From: CATQHP01 sp965205595
Lineage (GTDB): Bacteria; Acidobacteriota; Terriglobia; Bryobacterales; UBA6623
Assembly (NCBI GenBank): GCA_965205595.1
Contig: CBDBHI010000087.1
Span: 3,285-67,284 of the forward strand
Direction: 5' to 3'
DNA length: 64,000 bases
This document shows positions 45,098 to 53,963 of the stretch, piece after piece; position 1 is the first letter of the stretch; each line of letters starts with the position of its first letter. The notes under the pieces were generated by a model. That model was not told the DNA's origin and searched no databases. It saw only the letters and a program-made list of their open reading frames with translations. Both the position numbers and the translations under genes were made by a program.

Positions 45098-46375
45098 ATG
45101 CACTTCCGAATTGCCTTCGTCGCCCTGCTGGCCGCTTTTACCGCCGCCAGCTCACTTGGGGCTCCCAACATCGTTCTATTTTTTGCGGATGATCTGGGCT
45201 ACGGCGATCTGTCGGTGAACGGAAACCCGAATATTCGCACCGAGAATCTTGACCGCCTGGCCGCCGAAGGGCTACGCATGACGTCGTTCTACTCGGCTCC
45301 GTCGTGCGTTCCGGCTCGCACGCAATTGATGCTGGGGCGCTACCCCAGCCGGGTCAATCTCGGTCGTACAAGCGTGGGCGGCTCGGGCGGTATTCCTGAT
45401 GACGAGACCACTCTTGCGCAGGCGCTAAAGTCGCTCGGCTATCGCACCGCGATGGTGGGCAAGTGGCATCTAGGTTATCAACAGGAAAAGTATCTCCCCG
45501 TGGGAAAGGGCTTCGACCAATGGTTCGGATTGCCGTATTCGAACGACATGCTGCCGCCGTGGGTGCAAACTGATGTCCCGCTACGGCTTTACCGAAACGC
45601 GGAGCGCATCGAGCAGCCTGTTGATCAAGACGAGCTCACCGTTTCGTATACGGAGAACGCGGTTGAGTTCATCAGCAATCAAGGCGATGACCCGTTCTTT
45701 TTGTACCTGGCGTATAACATGCCGCACTTGCCGATCCACACAGCGAAGCGATTTCAGGGCCGCTCGCGCGCGGGTCTGTTTGGCGATGTAATCGAGACCA
45801 TCGACTGGTCGGTGGGCGAGGTCTTGCGCGCCCTCTACGAGGCACGCAAAGTCGACGACACGATTGTTGTTTTTACAAGCGACAACGGGCCGTGGCTCAA
45901 CCTGCCGGCGCGCATGCTGGCTGGCGGCGTCGAGCCCTGGCACGCCGGTTCGCCGGGACCGTTTCGCGGCGCTAAGCACACGACTTACGAGGGTGGTGTT
46001 CGCATGCCCGCGATCGTGCGCTGGCCGAACCGTATTCCCGCCGAGTCTGTTACGGCCGAGATGGCGGCGACGCTCGATCTCTACAGCACACTGACCCAGG
46101 CCGCGGGTGGCGACGACCCCAAGCGCGACGGCTTCGACTTGATGCCACTCTGGACTGGGGCTACGGACAAGTCGCCGCGCCATGAGTTTCTCTATCATCG
46201 CGGACGGGATATTCAAGGGATCCGGGTCGACAATTGGAAGCTCCGCACGGTCGACGGCGATGAGCTTTTTGATTTGGAACTCGACCCTTCAGAGCGCTAT
46301 AACCGGGCAGAGGCATTCCCACGGGTGGTTGCTGATTTGAAAGGCCGCATCAAAAGCTTTCAAGAGAGTCTGTAG
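45098..46375 (+). CDS. Exported sulfatase (formylglycine type), 425 aa
   Basis: The start at ATG 45098 gives the leader FRIAFVALLAAFTAASSLGA. Metal ligands lie in NIVLFFADDLGYGDLSVNG (Asp31-Asp32). The active-site signature is C70-V-P-A-R74 with downstream LMLGRYPSR, an accepted CxPxR variant. Also present are AMVGKWHLGY, VVFTSDNGPWLN (Asp-Asn ligand pair) and the GAKHTTYEGGVRMPAIVRWP stretch typical of arylsulfatase A-type enzymes. It differs clearly from the first sulfatase, so the two probably act on different positions of the same substrate. It lies 70 bases before the GH2 gene. Confidence 0.92.
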   Translation: MHFRIAFVALLAAFTAASSLGAPNIVLFFADDLGYGDLSVNGNPNIRTENLDRLAAEGLRMTSFYSAPSCVPARTQLMLGRYPSRVNLGRTSVGGSGGIPDDETTLAQALKSLGYRTAMVGKWHLGYQQEKYLPVGKGFDQWFGLPYSNDMLPPWVQTDVPLRLYRNAERIEQPVDQDELTVSYTENAVEFISNQGDDPFFLYLAYNMPHLPIHTAKRFQGRSRAGLFGDVIETIDWSVGEVLRALYEARKVDDTIVVFTSDNGPWLNLPARMLAGGVEPWHAGSPGPFRGAKHTTYEGGVRMPAIVRWPNRIPAESVTAEMAATLDLYSTLTQAAGGDDPKRDGFDLMPLWTGATDKSPRHEFLYHRGRDIQGIRVDNWKLRTVDGDELFDLELDPSERYNRAEAFPRVVADLKGRIKSFQESL

Positions 46376-46445
46376 TTCGGCCTCGAGCGACCGCTGCGTT
46401 CCGCGGGTCGCGTGATAGCCTGAAACGCGGAGTTTCCGCGTAGCC

Positions 46446-48728
46446 ATGCACCGACCACTTCAATACTTTTTAGCTGTTGTTTTTGCGATTTTCGCGGGTA
46501 CTGCGGCCGGTGCTGACTGGGCACCAGTCGAAGGGCAAATGCTTAGCCGCTTCGCGAAGGATGTGGCTGCCGATACGGCCTGGCGACAATACCCGCGGCC
46601 TCAGATGGTGCGCTCGCGCTGGCAGAACCTCAATGGCTTGTGGGACTACGCGTTGACCGCGAAAGATGCCGAGCGGCCGAACGGGTTTGATGGCGAAATT
46701 TTGGTCCCGTTCGCCATCGAGTCAGCGCTGTCAGGCGTCAAGAAAGTTCCGGGTGCGGAACGGCGGCTTTGGTATCGCCGCACGTTTAGCGTCCCGCCCG
46801 AGTGGGCCGACGACCACATCTTGCTTCACTTCGGTGCCGTCGATTGGCATGCAACCGTAACTGTCAACGGCAAGAAGGTTGGAGAACACAAGGGCGGCTA
46901 CACGCCATTCAGTTTCGATATCACGTCCGCGCTAAATGACGGCGATGAGCAAGAGCTTGTCGTTTCCGTTTGGGATCCGACCGACACCTGGACACAGGCT
47001 CGGGGCAAGCAGGTGAGTGAACCCGAGGGCATCTGGTACACCTCTGTCACGGGGATCTGGCAAACGGTCTGGATGGAGCCAGTACCCGGCGGTGCGATCG
47101 AATCGGTTTCTGTTGTGCCTGACGTCGACAAGCAATCCATCAAGCTCATCGTTCGGACGCGCGGCACCCGCGCGGACATGAAGGTGCGGGCGACGGTTTA
47201 CTACAAAGGGCAGCGGTTGATTCACGGCATCGGCTCGCCAAGTCGGCCAATAACGATCGCCGTCCAGAATCCACATCTGTGGTCGCCAGACGATCCGAAT
47301 CTATACGACCTCGACATTCATCTGACCCGCGGCGAAAATCCGCTAGATCAGGTCAGCAGTTACTTCGCCATGCGTAAGGTTTCGCTTGGCAAGGACGATC
47401 GCGGGTTTACTCGATTGATGTTGAACGACCGTCCGACGTTTATGCTCGGACCGCTCGATCAAGGCTGGTGGCCCGACGGACTCTACACCGCTCCTACTGA
47501 TGAGGCGCTGCGATACGACATCGAGGTCACGAAAAAACTTGGTTTCAACATGGCGCGCAAGCACGTGAAAGTCGAGCCGGCCCGCTGGTACTACCATTGC
47601 GATCGCCTGGGACTGATGGTTTGGCAAGACATGCCAAACGGCAACCTGCGCCGCGGTCAGCCGAATAATCTGCGCGTGTCTCCAGGCGCCGCCGAGGATG
47701 CTGAACGTCCGCTAGATTCGGCCACACAGTTTGAGGCCGAGCTGGCGGAACTGATCGACTACTTTTCGTTCTTTCCGTCGATTGTCAGTTGGGTTCCGTT
47801 CAACGAAGGCTGGGGACAGTACGACAGCACGCGGATCGCGGAGTGGGTTCAGAAGCGGGACCCGACGCGCCTAGTCAACGCCACAAGTGGCTGGACCGAT
47901 CGCGGCGCCGGTCATGTCTACGACACGCACATGTACCCCGGGCCCGGCATGGAACATGTATCGCCGGAACGGGCTACGCTGCTTGGCGAATTCGGTGGAC
48001 TCGGCTGGCCCGTCGACGATCACCTGTGGTGGGACAAGCGCAATTGGGGGTATCGCACCTACTACAGCCGCGAAGATCTCAACGACAAGTATCAAGAGGT
48101 TGTTCGCAACGTGGTTGGTCCGATCGGGCACGGCTTGGCGGCGGCGGTATATACGCAAACCACCGACGTTGAAGGTGAAGTCAACGGACTGATGACGTAT
48201 GACCGCGAGATTGTGAAGTTCGATAAGCAGAAGCTACGCGACGTTCACAACTTGCTCTACTCCGCGGCGGGACGAGCGAGGGTCTTACTCAAAACCTCTG
48301 AGCATGAGGCACAGACTTGGCAATATCGACTCAAAGAGCCTAAGGCCGGTTGGCAGTCGATAGGAGCAAAGGGCCGCGGTTGGAAAAAGGGTTTAGCGCC
48401 GTTTCAATCGGGCAGTGATGCAATGTACCCAACTGGTACGAAGTGGGCGAAGGGCCCGATTTGGATACGCAAGTCGTTTGAGTTGGCGGAAGTCCCGGGC
48501 AATCTATGGCTCGAGGCATACCACGCGGTCGACACGGGCGTGATCTATCTGAATGGCAAAGAGGTGCTTAATTTTGACGGGACCCGGCCGGCTCGCAGAC
48601 ACTATCATCATCTCGATTTAAGCGACCACGCAGACCTGCTGCGAAAGGGCGAAAACGTCATCGCCGTAACCGGCGAATTTTCGGACGAGCAGCGCGGACT
48701 CGACTTCGGACTGTACACGCTGGAGTGA
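46446..48728 (+). CDS. Glycoside hydrolase family 2 protein
   Basis: A 760-aa exported enzyme (leader LAVVFAIFAGTAAGA). The N-terminal jelly-roll sugar-binding domain (RLWYRRTFSVPPEWADDHIL, VNGKKVGEHKGGYTPFSFDI) is followed by an immunoglobulin-like domain and a TIM barrel. The acid/base Glu is in SWVPFNEGWGQYDS and the probable nucleophile Glu is in ATLLGEFGGLGWPV. A C-terminal jelly-roll-like domain (NLWLEAYHAVDTGVIYLNGK) ends the protein. GH2 covers beta-galactosidases, glucuronidases and mannosidases; the specificity is not clear. With two sulfatases upstream, it probably trims a desulfated glycan in the periplasm. Confidence 0.9.
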   Translation: MHRPLQYFLAVVFAIFAGTAAGADWAPVEGQMLSRFAKDVAADTAWRQYPRPQMVRSRWQNLNGLWDYALTAKDAERPNGFDGEILVPFAIESALSGVKKVPGAERRLWYRRTFSVPPEWADDHILLHFGAVDWHATVTVNGKKVGEHKGGYTPFSFDITSALNDGDEQELVVSVWDPTDTWTQARGKQVSEPEGIWYTSVTGIWQTVWMEPVPGGAIESVSVVPDVDKQSIKLIVRTRGTRADMKVRATVYYKGQRLIHGIGSPSRPITIAVQNPHLWSPDDPNLYDLDIHLTRGENPLDQVSSYFAMRKVSLGKDDRGFTRLMLNDRPTFMLGPLDQGWWPDGLYTAPTDEALRYDIEVTKKLGFNMARKHVKVEPARWYYHCDRLGLMVWQDMPNGNLRRGQPNNLRVSPGAAEDAERPLDSATQFEAELAELIDYFSFFPSIVSWVPFNEGWGQYDSTRIAEWVQKRDPTRLVNATSGWTDRGAGHVYDTHMYPGPGMEHVSPERATLLGEFGGLGWPVDDHLWWDKRNWGYRTYYSREDLNDKYQEVVRNVVGPIGHGLAAAVYTQTTDVEGEVNGLMTYDREIVKFDKQKLRDVHNLLYSAAGRARVLLKTSEHEAQTWQYRLKEPKAGWQSIGAKGRGWKKGLAPFQSGSDAMYPTGTKWAKGPIWIRKSFELAEVPGNLWLEAYHAVDTGVIYLNGKEVLNFDGTRPARRHYHHLDLSDHADLLRKGENVIAVTGEFSDEQRGLDFGLYTLE

Positions 48729-48740
48729 ACCCCGGCCGCG

Positions 48741-49823
48741 ATGAACGAACTGCCGAAACTGAAAAAGAAGGTTGCCAAGCGTCTGCGCGAAGGTGCGATG
48801 ATTCCGGCGCATCCGCTCGCTCTCACTTCGCAGCGCAAGCTTGACGAGCGCCGGCAGCGGGCGTTGACGCGATATTACTTGAACGCCGGCTCGGGTGGCC
48901 TGGCGGTGGGCGTTCACACTACGCAGTTCGCGATTCGAGACGCGAAGGTCGGTCTTTTTCAGCCAGTGTTGGAATTGGCGGCGGAAACGATTGACGAGTT
49001 TGAACGCGCTGTAAAACAGCCGCCGGTGATTCGGGTTGCGGGCATTTGCGGGCAGACTCACCAGGCCGTTCGTGAAGCGCGGATCGCGGCCGACCTCGGA
49101 TATCACCTCGGGCTTTTGAGTCTTTCGGCGTTTCCAGATGCGGATGTCCGTACGCTGCTCGATCACTCACGAGCAGTCGCCGAAGTCATTCCCCTGATGG
49201 GATTTTATTTGCAGCCATCTGTTGGCGGGCGCGTGCTGCAGTACGAATTCTGGCGCGAGTTTGCGGCGATCGAGAACGTTGCTGCCATCAAGGTCGCGCC
49301 CTTCAATCGCTATCAAACACTCGATGTGGTGCGAGCAGTGATGGAATCGGATCGGCGCAAGAAGATTGCTCTTTATACCGGCAATGACGATCACATCGTT
49401 GGGGACTTGCTGACGATCTACGAAGCTCCTGGCAAGCGCAAGCCTCACTCACAGCAGTTTGTCGGTGGGCTGCTGGGCCATTGGGCGGTATGGACACGCA
49501 GGGCCTACGACTACTGGAAAGAGTGCCGGCGATTGGGTTCGCTAAGGCGGTTGCCGATCCCGGAGTACATGCTTTCACTCGATAACCAAGTGACCGACGC
49601 AAACGGCGCGTTTTTCGACGTGCGCAACAATTTTGCCGGTTGCATCCCGGGCATTCACGAAGTGCTGCGCCGCCAGGGTTTGCTCGAAGGCAATTGGTGT
49701 CTCGACGAAAACGAGGTGTTGTCGCCAGGTCAGATGGACGAAATCGACCGGGTACACGCCGCCTATCCGCAGCTTAACGATGGGTTATTCGTCGCCGAAC
49801 ATCTCGACAAATGGTTGAGCTGA
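48741..49823 (+). CDS. DHDPS/NAL-family aldolase-like protein
   Basis: A 360-aa cytoplasmic protein, starting 12 bases after the GH2 stop. The beta/alpha barrel shows GAMIPAHPLALTSQRKLDER, the early GGLAVGVHTTQF segment and the Schiff-base lysine region NVAAIKVAPFNRYQTLDVV. The YxG-type tyrosine is in MGFYLQPSVGGRVLQYEFW. Members cleave or form 2-keto acids (dihydrodipicolinate synthase, N-acetylneuraminate lyase, 2-keto-3-deoxy-gluconate aldolase). In this operon a sugar-acid aldolase role fits better than lysine synthesis. It is unusually long, with a C-terminal extension of about 60 residues. Confidence 0.82.
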   Translation: MNELPKLKKKVAKRLREGAMIPAHPLALTSQRKLDERRQRALTRYYLNAGSGGLAVGVHTTQFAIRDAKVGLFQPVLELAAETIDEFERAVKQPPVIRVAGICGQTHQAVREARIAADLGYHLGLLSLSAFPDADVRTLLDHSRAVAEVIPLMGFYLQPSVGGRVLQYEFWREFAAIENVAAIKVAPFNRYQTLDVVRAVMESDRRKKIALYTGNDDHIVGDLLTIYEAPGKRKPHSQQFVGGLLGHWAVWTRRAYDYWKECRRLGSLRRLPIPEYMLSLDNQVTDANGAFFDVRNNFAGCIPGIHEVLRRQGLLEGNWCLDENEVLSPGQMDEIDRVHAAYPQLNDGLFVAEHLDKWLS

Positions 49824-49891
49824 CTGCCGGCGTTGGTCGCGACCGGCCGGGGCCGACTGGAATGTCTGTATTCTAGCCGAAGTACGGTCTT

Positions 49892-51082
49892 ATGAGAACA
49901 GCTATCCGCGTCGCCTACTGGGTCATGCTGGCGCTGCTGCTGGTGCTTTTGGCGATGCATCGCTCGGAAACGCCGGTGGTGTTTGGGTACAGCGCCCGCT
50001 ATGGGCTCATTCTTGTTGGAACCGCGCTGATTGGCAGCGCTGTGCCCTGGCTGCTCGGACTGATCCGTAGCCGATTTTCGACTCAACAGATAGTCTTCTC
50101 GTTGGTGCCCGCGTCAGTGCTCGTTGTCTTCTTGTATGTGGCCGGGTCCGTCCAGTTCTATCATTCGACGCGGGTCCGACTATTCGACCCATTCTTGCAG
50201 ATTCATCCCACTAAATTTAATGCCGGGGCCAAGCCGCGGGGCGCAATTCGAATAGTGACGATGGGGGGGTCGACAACGTTGGAATCGGACTATCCCAGCC
50301 TACTCGAAGTGGGTCTCCGTCAGCGCTACAGCGAGCGAGACATCGAGGTGTTCAACGCCGGAATGACCTGGTGGACGTCGAAACATTCGCTGATCAACTA
50401 TGTAACGAATCTCTCCGATCTAGACGCTGACGTCGTTACTGTGATGCACGGATTCAACGACCTGACGCGATCGTTCTCTCCAGATCGCGCCGCCGTTGGG
50501 GAGTATCAGGAAGATTACGGGCACTATTACGGTCCGGCAATATACGCGGCGCGTAGACCGACGTTCGAGCGCCTGCTGGTCTCTCCGTTTATGGGCTTCG
50601 CTCACAGTTGTGTTCACAATACCGCCGTTGATTTTCCGTTGGAACGCTACCGCTCACTCGGACAGCTTCGGCGCCATCTTGACACGATTGCAGAGATTGT
50701 CCACGCTGGCGGTGCACGATTAGTGTTGTTGACGCAGCCTTCGATTTACCGCGATGGGCTTACGGACGAAGACAAACAACGGCTGATCTTCAAGTTCACC
50801 TATTGCGGTATGTGGTCGGGTTTTTTAGAGCGCGAGTACCCGTCGGTGTCTTCGATGGCCATGGCCATGCAGGCAGCTAACGATGTTGTTAGAGAAGTAG
50901 CCGAGCGGCACGGTGCACTGCTCGTTGACGTCGCACCGACGATCCCCAGGGACTGGGATCATTTCGTCGACGATATACACCACATCGGAAATAGTGGGCA
51001 ACTCATCGGCGAGGCCGTGGCGACCTCAATCGCCGAGAGCGACTGGCTTCAGCCGCTACCTTCCAGCGATAATTCGGGCTAA
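49892..51082 (+). CDS. Membrane-anchored SGNH/GDSL-type hydrolase
   Basis: A 396-aa protein with three predicted N-terminal membrane helices (VMLALLLVLLAMH, LILVGTALIGSAVPWLLGLI, VFSLVPASVLVVFLYVAGSV). A periplasmic SGNH domain follows: IRIVTMGGSTTLESDYPSLL (nucleophile Ser), VVTVMHGFNDL (Asn block) and VDDIHHIGNSGQLIGEAV (Asp and His). Such enzymes deacetylate or transfer acyl groups on glycans. It lies 68 bases after the aldolase-like gene and is the last gene of the cluster in this direction. Confidence 0.82.
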   Translation: MRTAIRVAYWVMLALLLVLLAMHRSETPVVFGYSARYGLILVGTALIGSAVPWLLGLIRSRFSTQQIVFSLVPASVLVVFLYVAGSVQFYHSTRVRLFDPFLQIHPTKFNAGAKPRGAIRIVTMGGSTTLESDYPSLLEVGLRQRYSERDIEVFNAGMTWWTSKHSLINYVTNLSDLDADVVTVMHGFNDLTRSFSPDRAAVGEYQEDYGHYYGPAIYAARRPTFERLLVSPFMGFAHSCVHNTAVDFPLERYRSLGQLRRHLDTIAEIVHAGGARLVLLTQPSIYRDGLTDEDKQRLIFKFTYCGMWSGFLEREYPSVSSMAMAMQAANDVVREVAERHGALLVDVAPTIPRDWDHFVDDIHHIGNSGQLIGEAVATSIAESDWLQPLPSSDNSG

Positions 51083-51150
51083 ATACGAAAGGCCGCTGGC
51101 CGGTGCGGTGGTGGACGTTTGGCGGCCGTATGTACGACCGCAGCCGCGCT

Positions 51151-51969
51151 TTACTTGCCGAGCGTCCGGCGCAGCAGGCCGATTTGGCCTAGGTGATAGG
51201 CTTCGTGAAACGCTATTGCCGTTATCATCGAGCCCACTGTTTCGTTCGGGTTGCCGGTCGGGCTGTCTGGCAATGGCCGCGCTAGTATCTCGGGCGCGAC
51301 GTCACGCAGAGCCGCGACTAACGGTGCTTGTAGGGCCGTGAAATCATCGCATAGCTCGTTGAGATCGAGCGCCTCGCCGTCGTCGGTAAGAGGCGGCTGG
51401 CCGATGTTGTAGCGCTCGAATTTTTCTGGTGGGAATATAGGCGTCTTGCCGAGCAGGCCCATCTCGTCGTTGCGAGCCTTGACTAGGTGGCCGAGGATCC
51501 AGTTGACGCAGTTCCCTCCGCCTTGGGGCGAGACTAGACTCTCTTCGTGGGTCAGGCCGGCGGTGTTGCCCGTGCAAACTTGGGCTCCTAACTCGTGCTG
51601 AATAATTAGATTGTCGATAACCATTTCGTTCCTCGTAGGTGGCTGGTCGGTGGCGCCGCCTTCCGAATCGTCTTTGAGACGCAGCAGGCCGTTTGCCCAT
51701 CGATCTTCAAACTGGCTGACCCAGCGCTCGTAAATTTGGCGGATGGGGACAGCGTTGAGCGAGTTTACGCGAAGTCTGCCCGACTCGCGTGTCTGGATGA
51801 GTTGGGCTTCGCGCAAGACCTCGATGTGCTTCATGACCCCGAACCTGGTGAGGTGCGGGAATGCATTGACGATCTCGGTTGTATTTTGCGGCCCCGCCCG
51901 CAGACGGTCGAGAATCGCTCGGCGCGTGGGGTCGCCAAGCGCTTTCCAGACCGGGTCTAGTTCTTCCAA
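51151..51969 (-). CDS. ArsR-type regulator fused to a DinB-like domain
   Basis: A 272-aa fusion. Residues 1-95 are an ArsR winged helix (DPVWKALGDPTRRAILDRLR, NAFPHLTRFGVMKHIEVLRE, ESGRLRVNSLNAVPIRQIYE). Residues 115-272 are a DinB/YfiT-type four-helix bundle with metal-binding histidines (IIQHELGAQVCTG, CVNWILGHLVKARNDEMGLL, FHEAYHLGQIGLLRR). The regulator half usually represses its own operon. The DinB half may bind a metal or thiol cofactor and detect a ligand. It is the second gene of a two-gene operon with the SRPBCC gene, 20 bases apart. Confidence 0.85.
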   Translation of the reverse strand: MEELDPVWKALGDPTRRAILDRLRAGPQNTTEIVNAFPHLTRFGVMKHIEVLREAQLIQTRESGRLRVNSLNAVPIRQIYERWVSQFEDRWANGLLRLKDDSEGGATDQPPTRNEMVIDNLIIQHELGAQVCTGNTAGLTHEESLVSPQGGGNCVNWILGHLVKARNDEMGLLGKTPIFPPEKFERYNIGQPPLTDDGEALDLNELCDDFTALQAPLVAALRDVAPEILARPLPDSPTGNPNETVGSMITAIAFHEAYHLGQIGLLRRTLGK

Positions 51970-51989
51970 CGGCGCTCCTTGTAGAGGGT

Positions 51990-52418
51990 TTACTCTGATT
52001 CCTTCTTGACTTCGGCGAGCATGTGCCGCCAGCCGGAGCCTAGGCCTTGGCGGTGGCTGGGTTCGATCATGCCAATGGCGCGGTGGCGCAGTGTCACGTG
52101 GCAGCCGCTGGGTGCTCCGGCGAACTTGATCTCAAGGTGATTGTTGGCAGGATACGACATGAACATCGGGCCGCTGATCTCGATGAGTGCGGCGGGTTTG
52201 ATGACCTGCAGAAATCCCCATAGGTGGAAGATTCCGTTGCCACGGTCACGGTACCAGCGACCTCCAGGTTGGGCTTCGAAAACCATCGGCATAGCTGAGC
52301 CGTCAGGGGCGGTATTGCCTTCGCCGAGGCGGTGCAGCATCGCCTCGAACGCTTTTTCGGGCGACGCGTTAATGTCGATGTTCAGCTCGATGTCGAGCGT
52401 CAAGTCTTGTACGGTCAT
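51990..52418 (-). CDS. SRPBCC/AHSA1-domain protein
   Basis: A 142-aa START-like protein: LDIELNIDINASPEKAFEAM, FEAQPGGRWYRDRGNGIFHL, WGFLQVIKPAALIEISGPMF, and the C-terminal helix RQGLGSGWRHMLAEVKKE. These small hydrophobic-ligand-binding proteins are typically encoded next to ArsR regulators, and here the regulator is directly downstream. It is cytoplasmic, with unknown ligand. An inverted repeat 36-71 bases before its start is a likely operator. Confidence 0.85.
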   Translation of the reverse strand: MTVQDLTLDIELNIDINASPEKAFEAMLHRLGEGNTAPDGSAMPMVFEAQPGGRWYRDRGNGIFHLWGFLQVIKPAALIEISGPMFMSYPANNHLEIKFAGAPSGCHVTLRHRAIGMIEPSHRQGLGSGWRHMLAEVKKESE

Positions 52419-52453
52419 TCGTCTTCCTCTCTGCTCCCTAAGGGAGATTATTT

Positions 52454-52489
52454 ACGTGACTCGATGGTAACGTATTTATCTCGTCACGT
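52454..52489 (-). promoter_or_regulatory. Inverted repeat upstream of the SRPBCC-ArsR operon
   Basis: ACGTGAC (52454-52460) and GTCACGT (52483-52489) are a perfect 7-base inverted repeat, extended by GA/TC two bases inside. It lies between the divergent SRPBCC gene and the exported protein gene at 52533. ArsR proteins usually bind such palindromes, so it is a good candidate autoregulatory operator. Confidence 0.6.
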
Positions 52490-52532
52490 CAAGATCTTGC
52501 ATCTTTGCCATGGGTTGCTAGGCTGAGGGCGC

Positions 52533-53081
52533 ATGCGTCTGATCTATTTCGCGGCAGTGTTACTGTGGGCTTTGCCGGCATTGGGCGACGACGAGGCCAG
52601 CAACGTTGCAGTCGTTCGCGCCAGTGAGTACGGGCAGTGTTACGCGAAGTCGGTTCCCGATGAATTGTATGGCACAGCGGGGACCACGACTGTCTTTCGG
52701 GTTGCGAAAGACAAGGATATGACCGTGCACTCATACGACTGGTTCAGCCAGCAAATCTTCATCGAGTGCAACGTTTCGGATTCGAAAACTCCTACGGGTG
52801 TTTCGGTAGTTCGCTTGGGGCCGTGGGCTCGAGGGCACGCCGCTCGCGCTGATCAGTTGGCTATGGGTTTTTACTTCAAGGGGCAGATGCTGAAGGAGTA
52901 CTCGACATTGGATATTGCTGGGAGTCCGGAGAACGTGAGCGCTTCGGTTTCGCACTATACGGTTATCGAGAAAGTTCTGGGATATCGACGGCTAGGTGGA
53001 AATCGTGCCTCGTTTGATGTGAAGACGGTTGACGGGCGGACGATTTCGTTTGATGCGTCTAGCGGTGAGATGATTCACTGA
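52533..53081 (+). CDS. Exported protein of unknown function
   Basis: A 182-aa protein with a Sec leader (LIYFAAVLLWALPALG). No family is recognised. The mature part has two cysteines (EYGQCYAKS, IFIECNVSD) that could form a disulfide, and mostly beta-strand-like sequence (VFRVAKDKDMTVHSYDW, GNRASFDVKTVDGRTISFDA). It is divergent from the SRPBCC operon and may share its operator. It probably is periplasmic. Confidence 0.65.
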   Translation: MRLIYFAAVLLWALPALGDDEASNVAVVRASEYGQCYAKSVPDELYGTAGTTTVFRVAKDKDMTVHSYDWFSQQIFIECNVSDSKTPTGVSVVRLGPWARGHAARADQLAMGFYFKGQMLKEYSTLDIAGSPENVSASVSHYTVIEKVLGYRRLGGNRASFDVKTVDGRTISFDASSGEMIH

Positions 53082-53120
53082 TCGAGTCCGCATTTCTCAT
53101 CACGTGGCGAGAGATGCGGG

Positions 53121-53918
53121 CTAATACTGATCGAGGCCTTCGGTCAGCTCGATGTAGACGCCGGCCGGATCGGTCAGAAACGCCAAGCCGAGGCCAAGCC
53201 GGTCAAGCTTGCCGTAGGGTCTGTCGAACTTGATTCCCTTGGATTCTAGCTTCTTGCAAAAGGCTTCTAGGTTCTTGACCTCAAAGCCAATGTGATCGAG
53301 GGTGCGGCCTTTGGTCCCTGGGCGAGGCTGCTTTGGCGAGTTGTAGGTGAGGTTGATGCCGGGCAAGTCGGCGGCATCGTGATGCCCGCGCTTTTTTTTG
53401 AAGGCCGTCATTTCCTTGACGTACCAGTCCAACAGGGTCAGATGATCGATGGCGTAAAAGTGCAGGTGGTATGAGATGGCTTTGTGGGCGAGGTGGGCTT
53501 CTTGTTGCAGCTCGATCTTGATGTCGTCCGGCCCGATGATGTAAGCATTCGGGAACCCCTCGGTACCGGTGAATTCGGCCTGGACTTCGAGTCCGGCGGC
53601 GCGCCACGCGGCTAGGGCGTTAGCCAAGTTCGGAACCTTGAGCCCAAAGTGGTCGATGACCGTTCCTTCGGTGCCGCCGGTGGGTTCCTGCTGCCGGAAC
53701 AAAATTACCGTGCCGGGTATCTTTACGCCGGCGAGACCTTCTCGCTCTAGAGGCTCAGCGCCGAAGTGCTCGATCCAGAGTTTTCTGTGCTGCGCAACGT
53801 CGCGAACATTTAAGTGCACGTGGCCCATGCTGACGCCGGAGTCATTGGGAGGCAGGATCTGTGCGCCGGCGGGGACTAGGAACGATAGTGTCAGGGTGAA
53901 AAGGGAAAGGAGTCTCAT
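53121..53918 (-). CDS. Exported VOC-family (glyoxalase-fold) protein
   Basis: A 265-aa protein with a Sec leader (FTLTLSFLVPAGAQ) and two VOC halves. The first begins MGHVHLNVRDVAQHRKLWIE with VIDHFGLKVPNLANALAAWR. The second has LHFYAIDHLTLLDWYVKEMT and LDHIGFEVKNLEAFCKKLES, ending FLTDPAGVYIELTEGL. Metal ligands (His in GHVHL, Glu in YIELTE) are plausible. Secreted VOC proteins are common in acidobacteria, but their substrates are unknown. Confidence 0.85.
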   Translation of the reverse strand: MRLLSLFTLTLSFLVPAGAQILPPNDSGVSMGHVHLNVRDVAQHRKLWIEHFGAEPLEREGLAGVKIPGTVILFRQQEPTGGTEGTVIDHFGLKVPNLANALAAWRAAGLEVQAEFTGTEGFPNAYIIGPDDIKIELQQEAHLAHKAISYHLHFYAIDHLTLLDWYVKEMTAFKKKRGHHDAADLPGINLTYNSPKQPRPGTKGRTLDHIGFEVKNLEAFCKKLESKGIKFDRPYGKLDRLGLGLAFLTDPAGVYIELTEGLDQY

Positions 53919-53963
53919 GAGTGTTTCTCGGGATGGGACAGCCCCGCTCGTTGGTAGGGAGAA

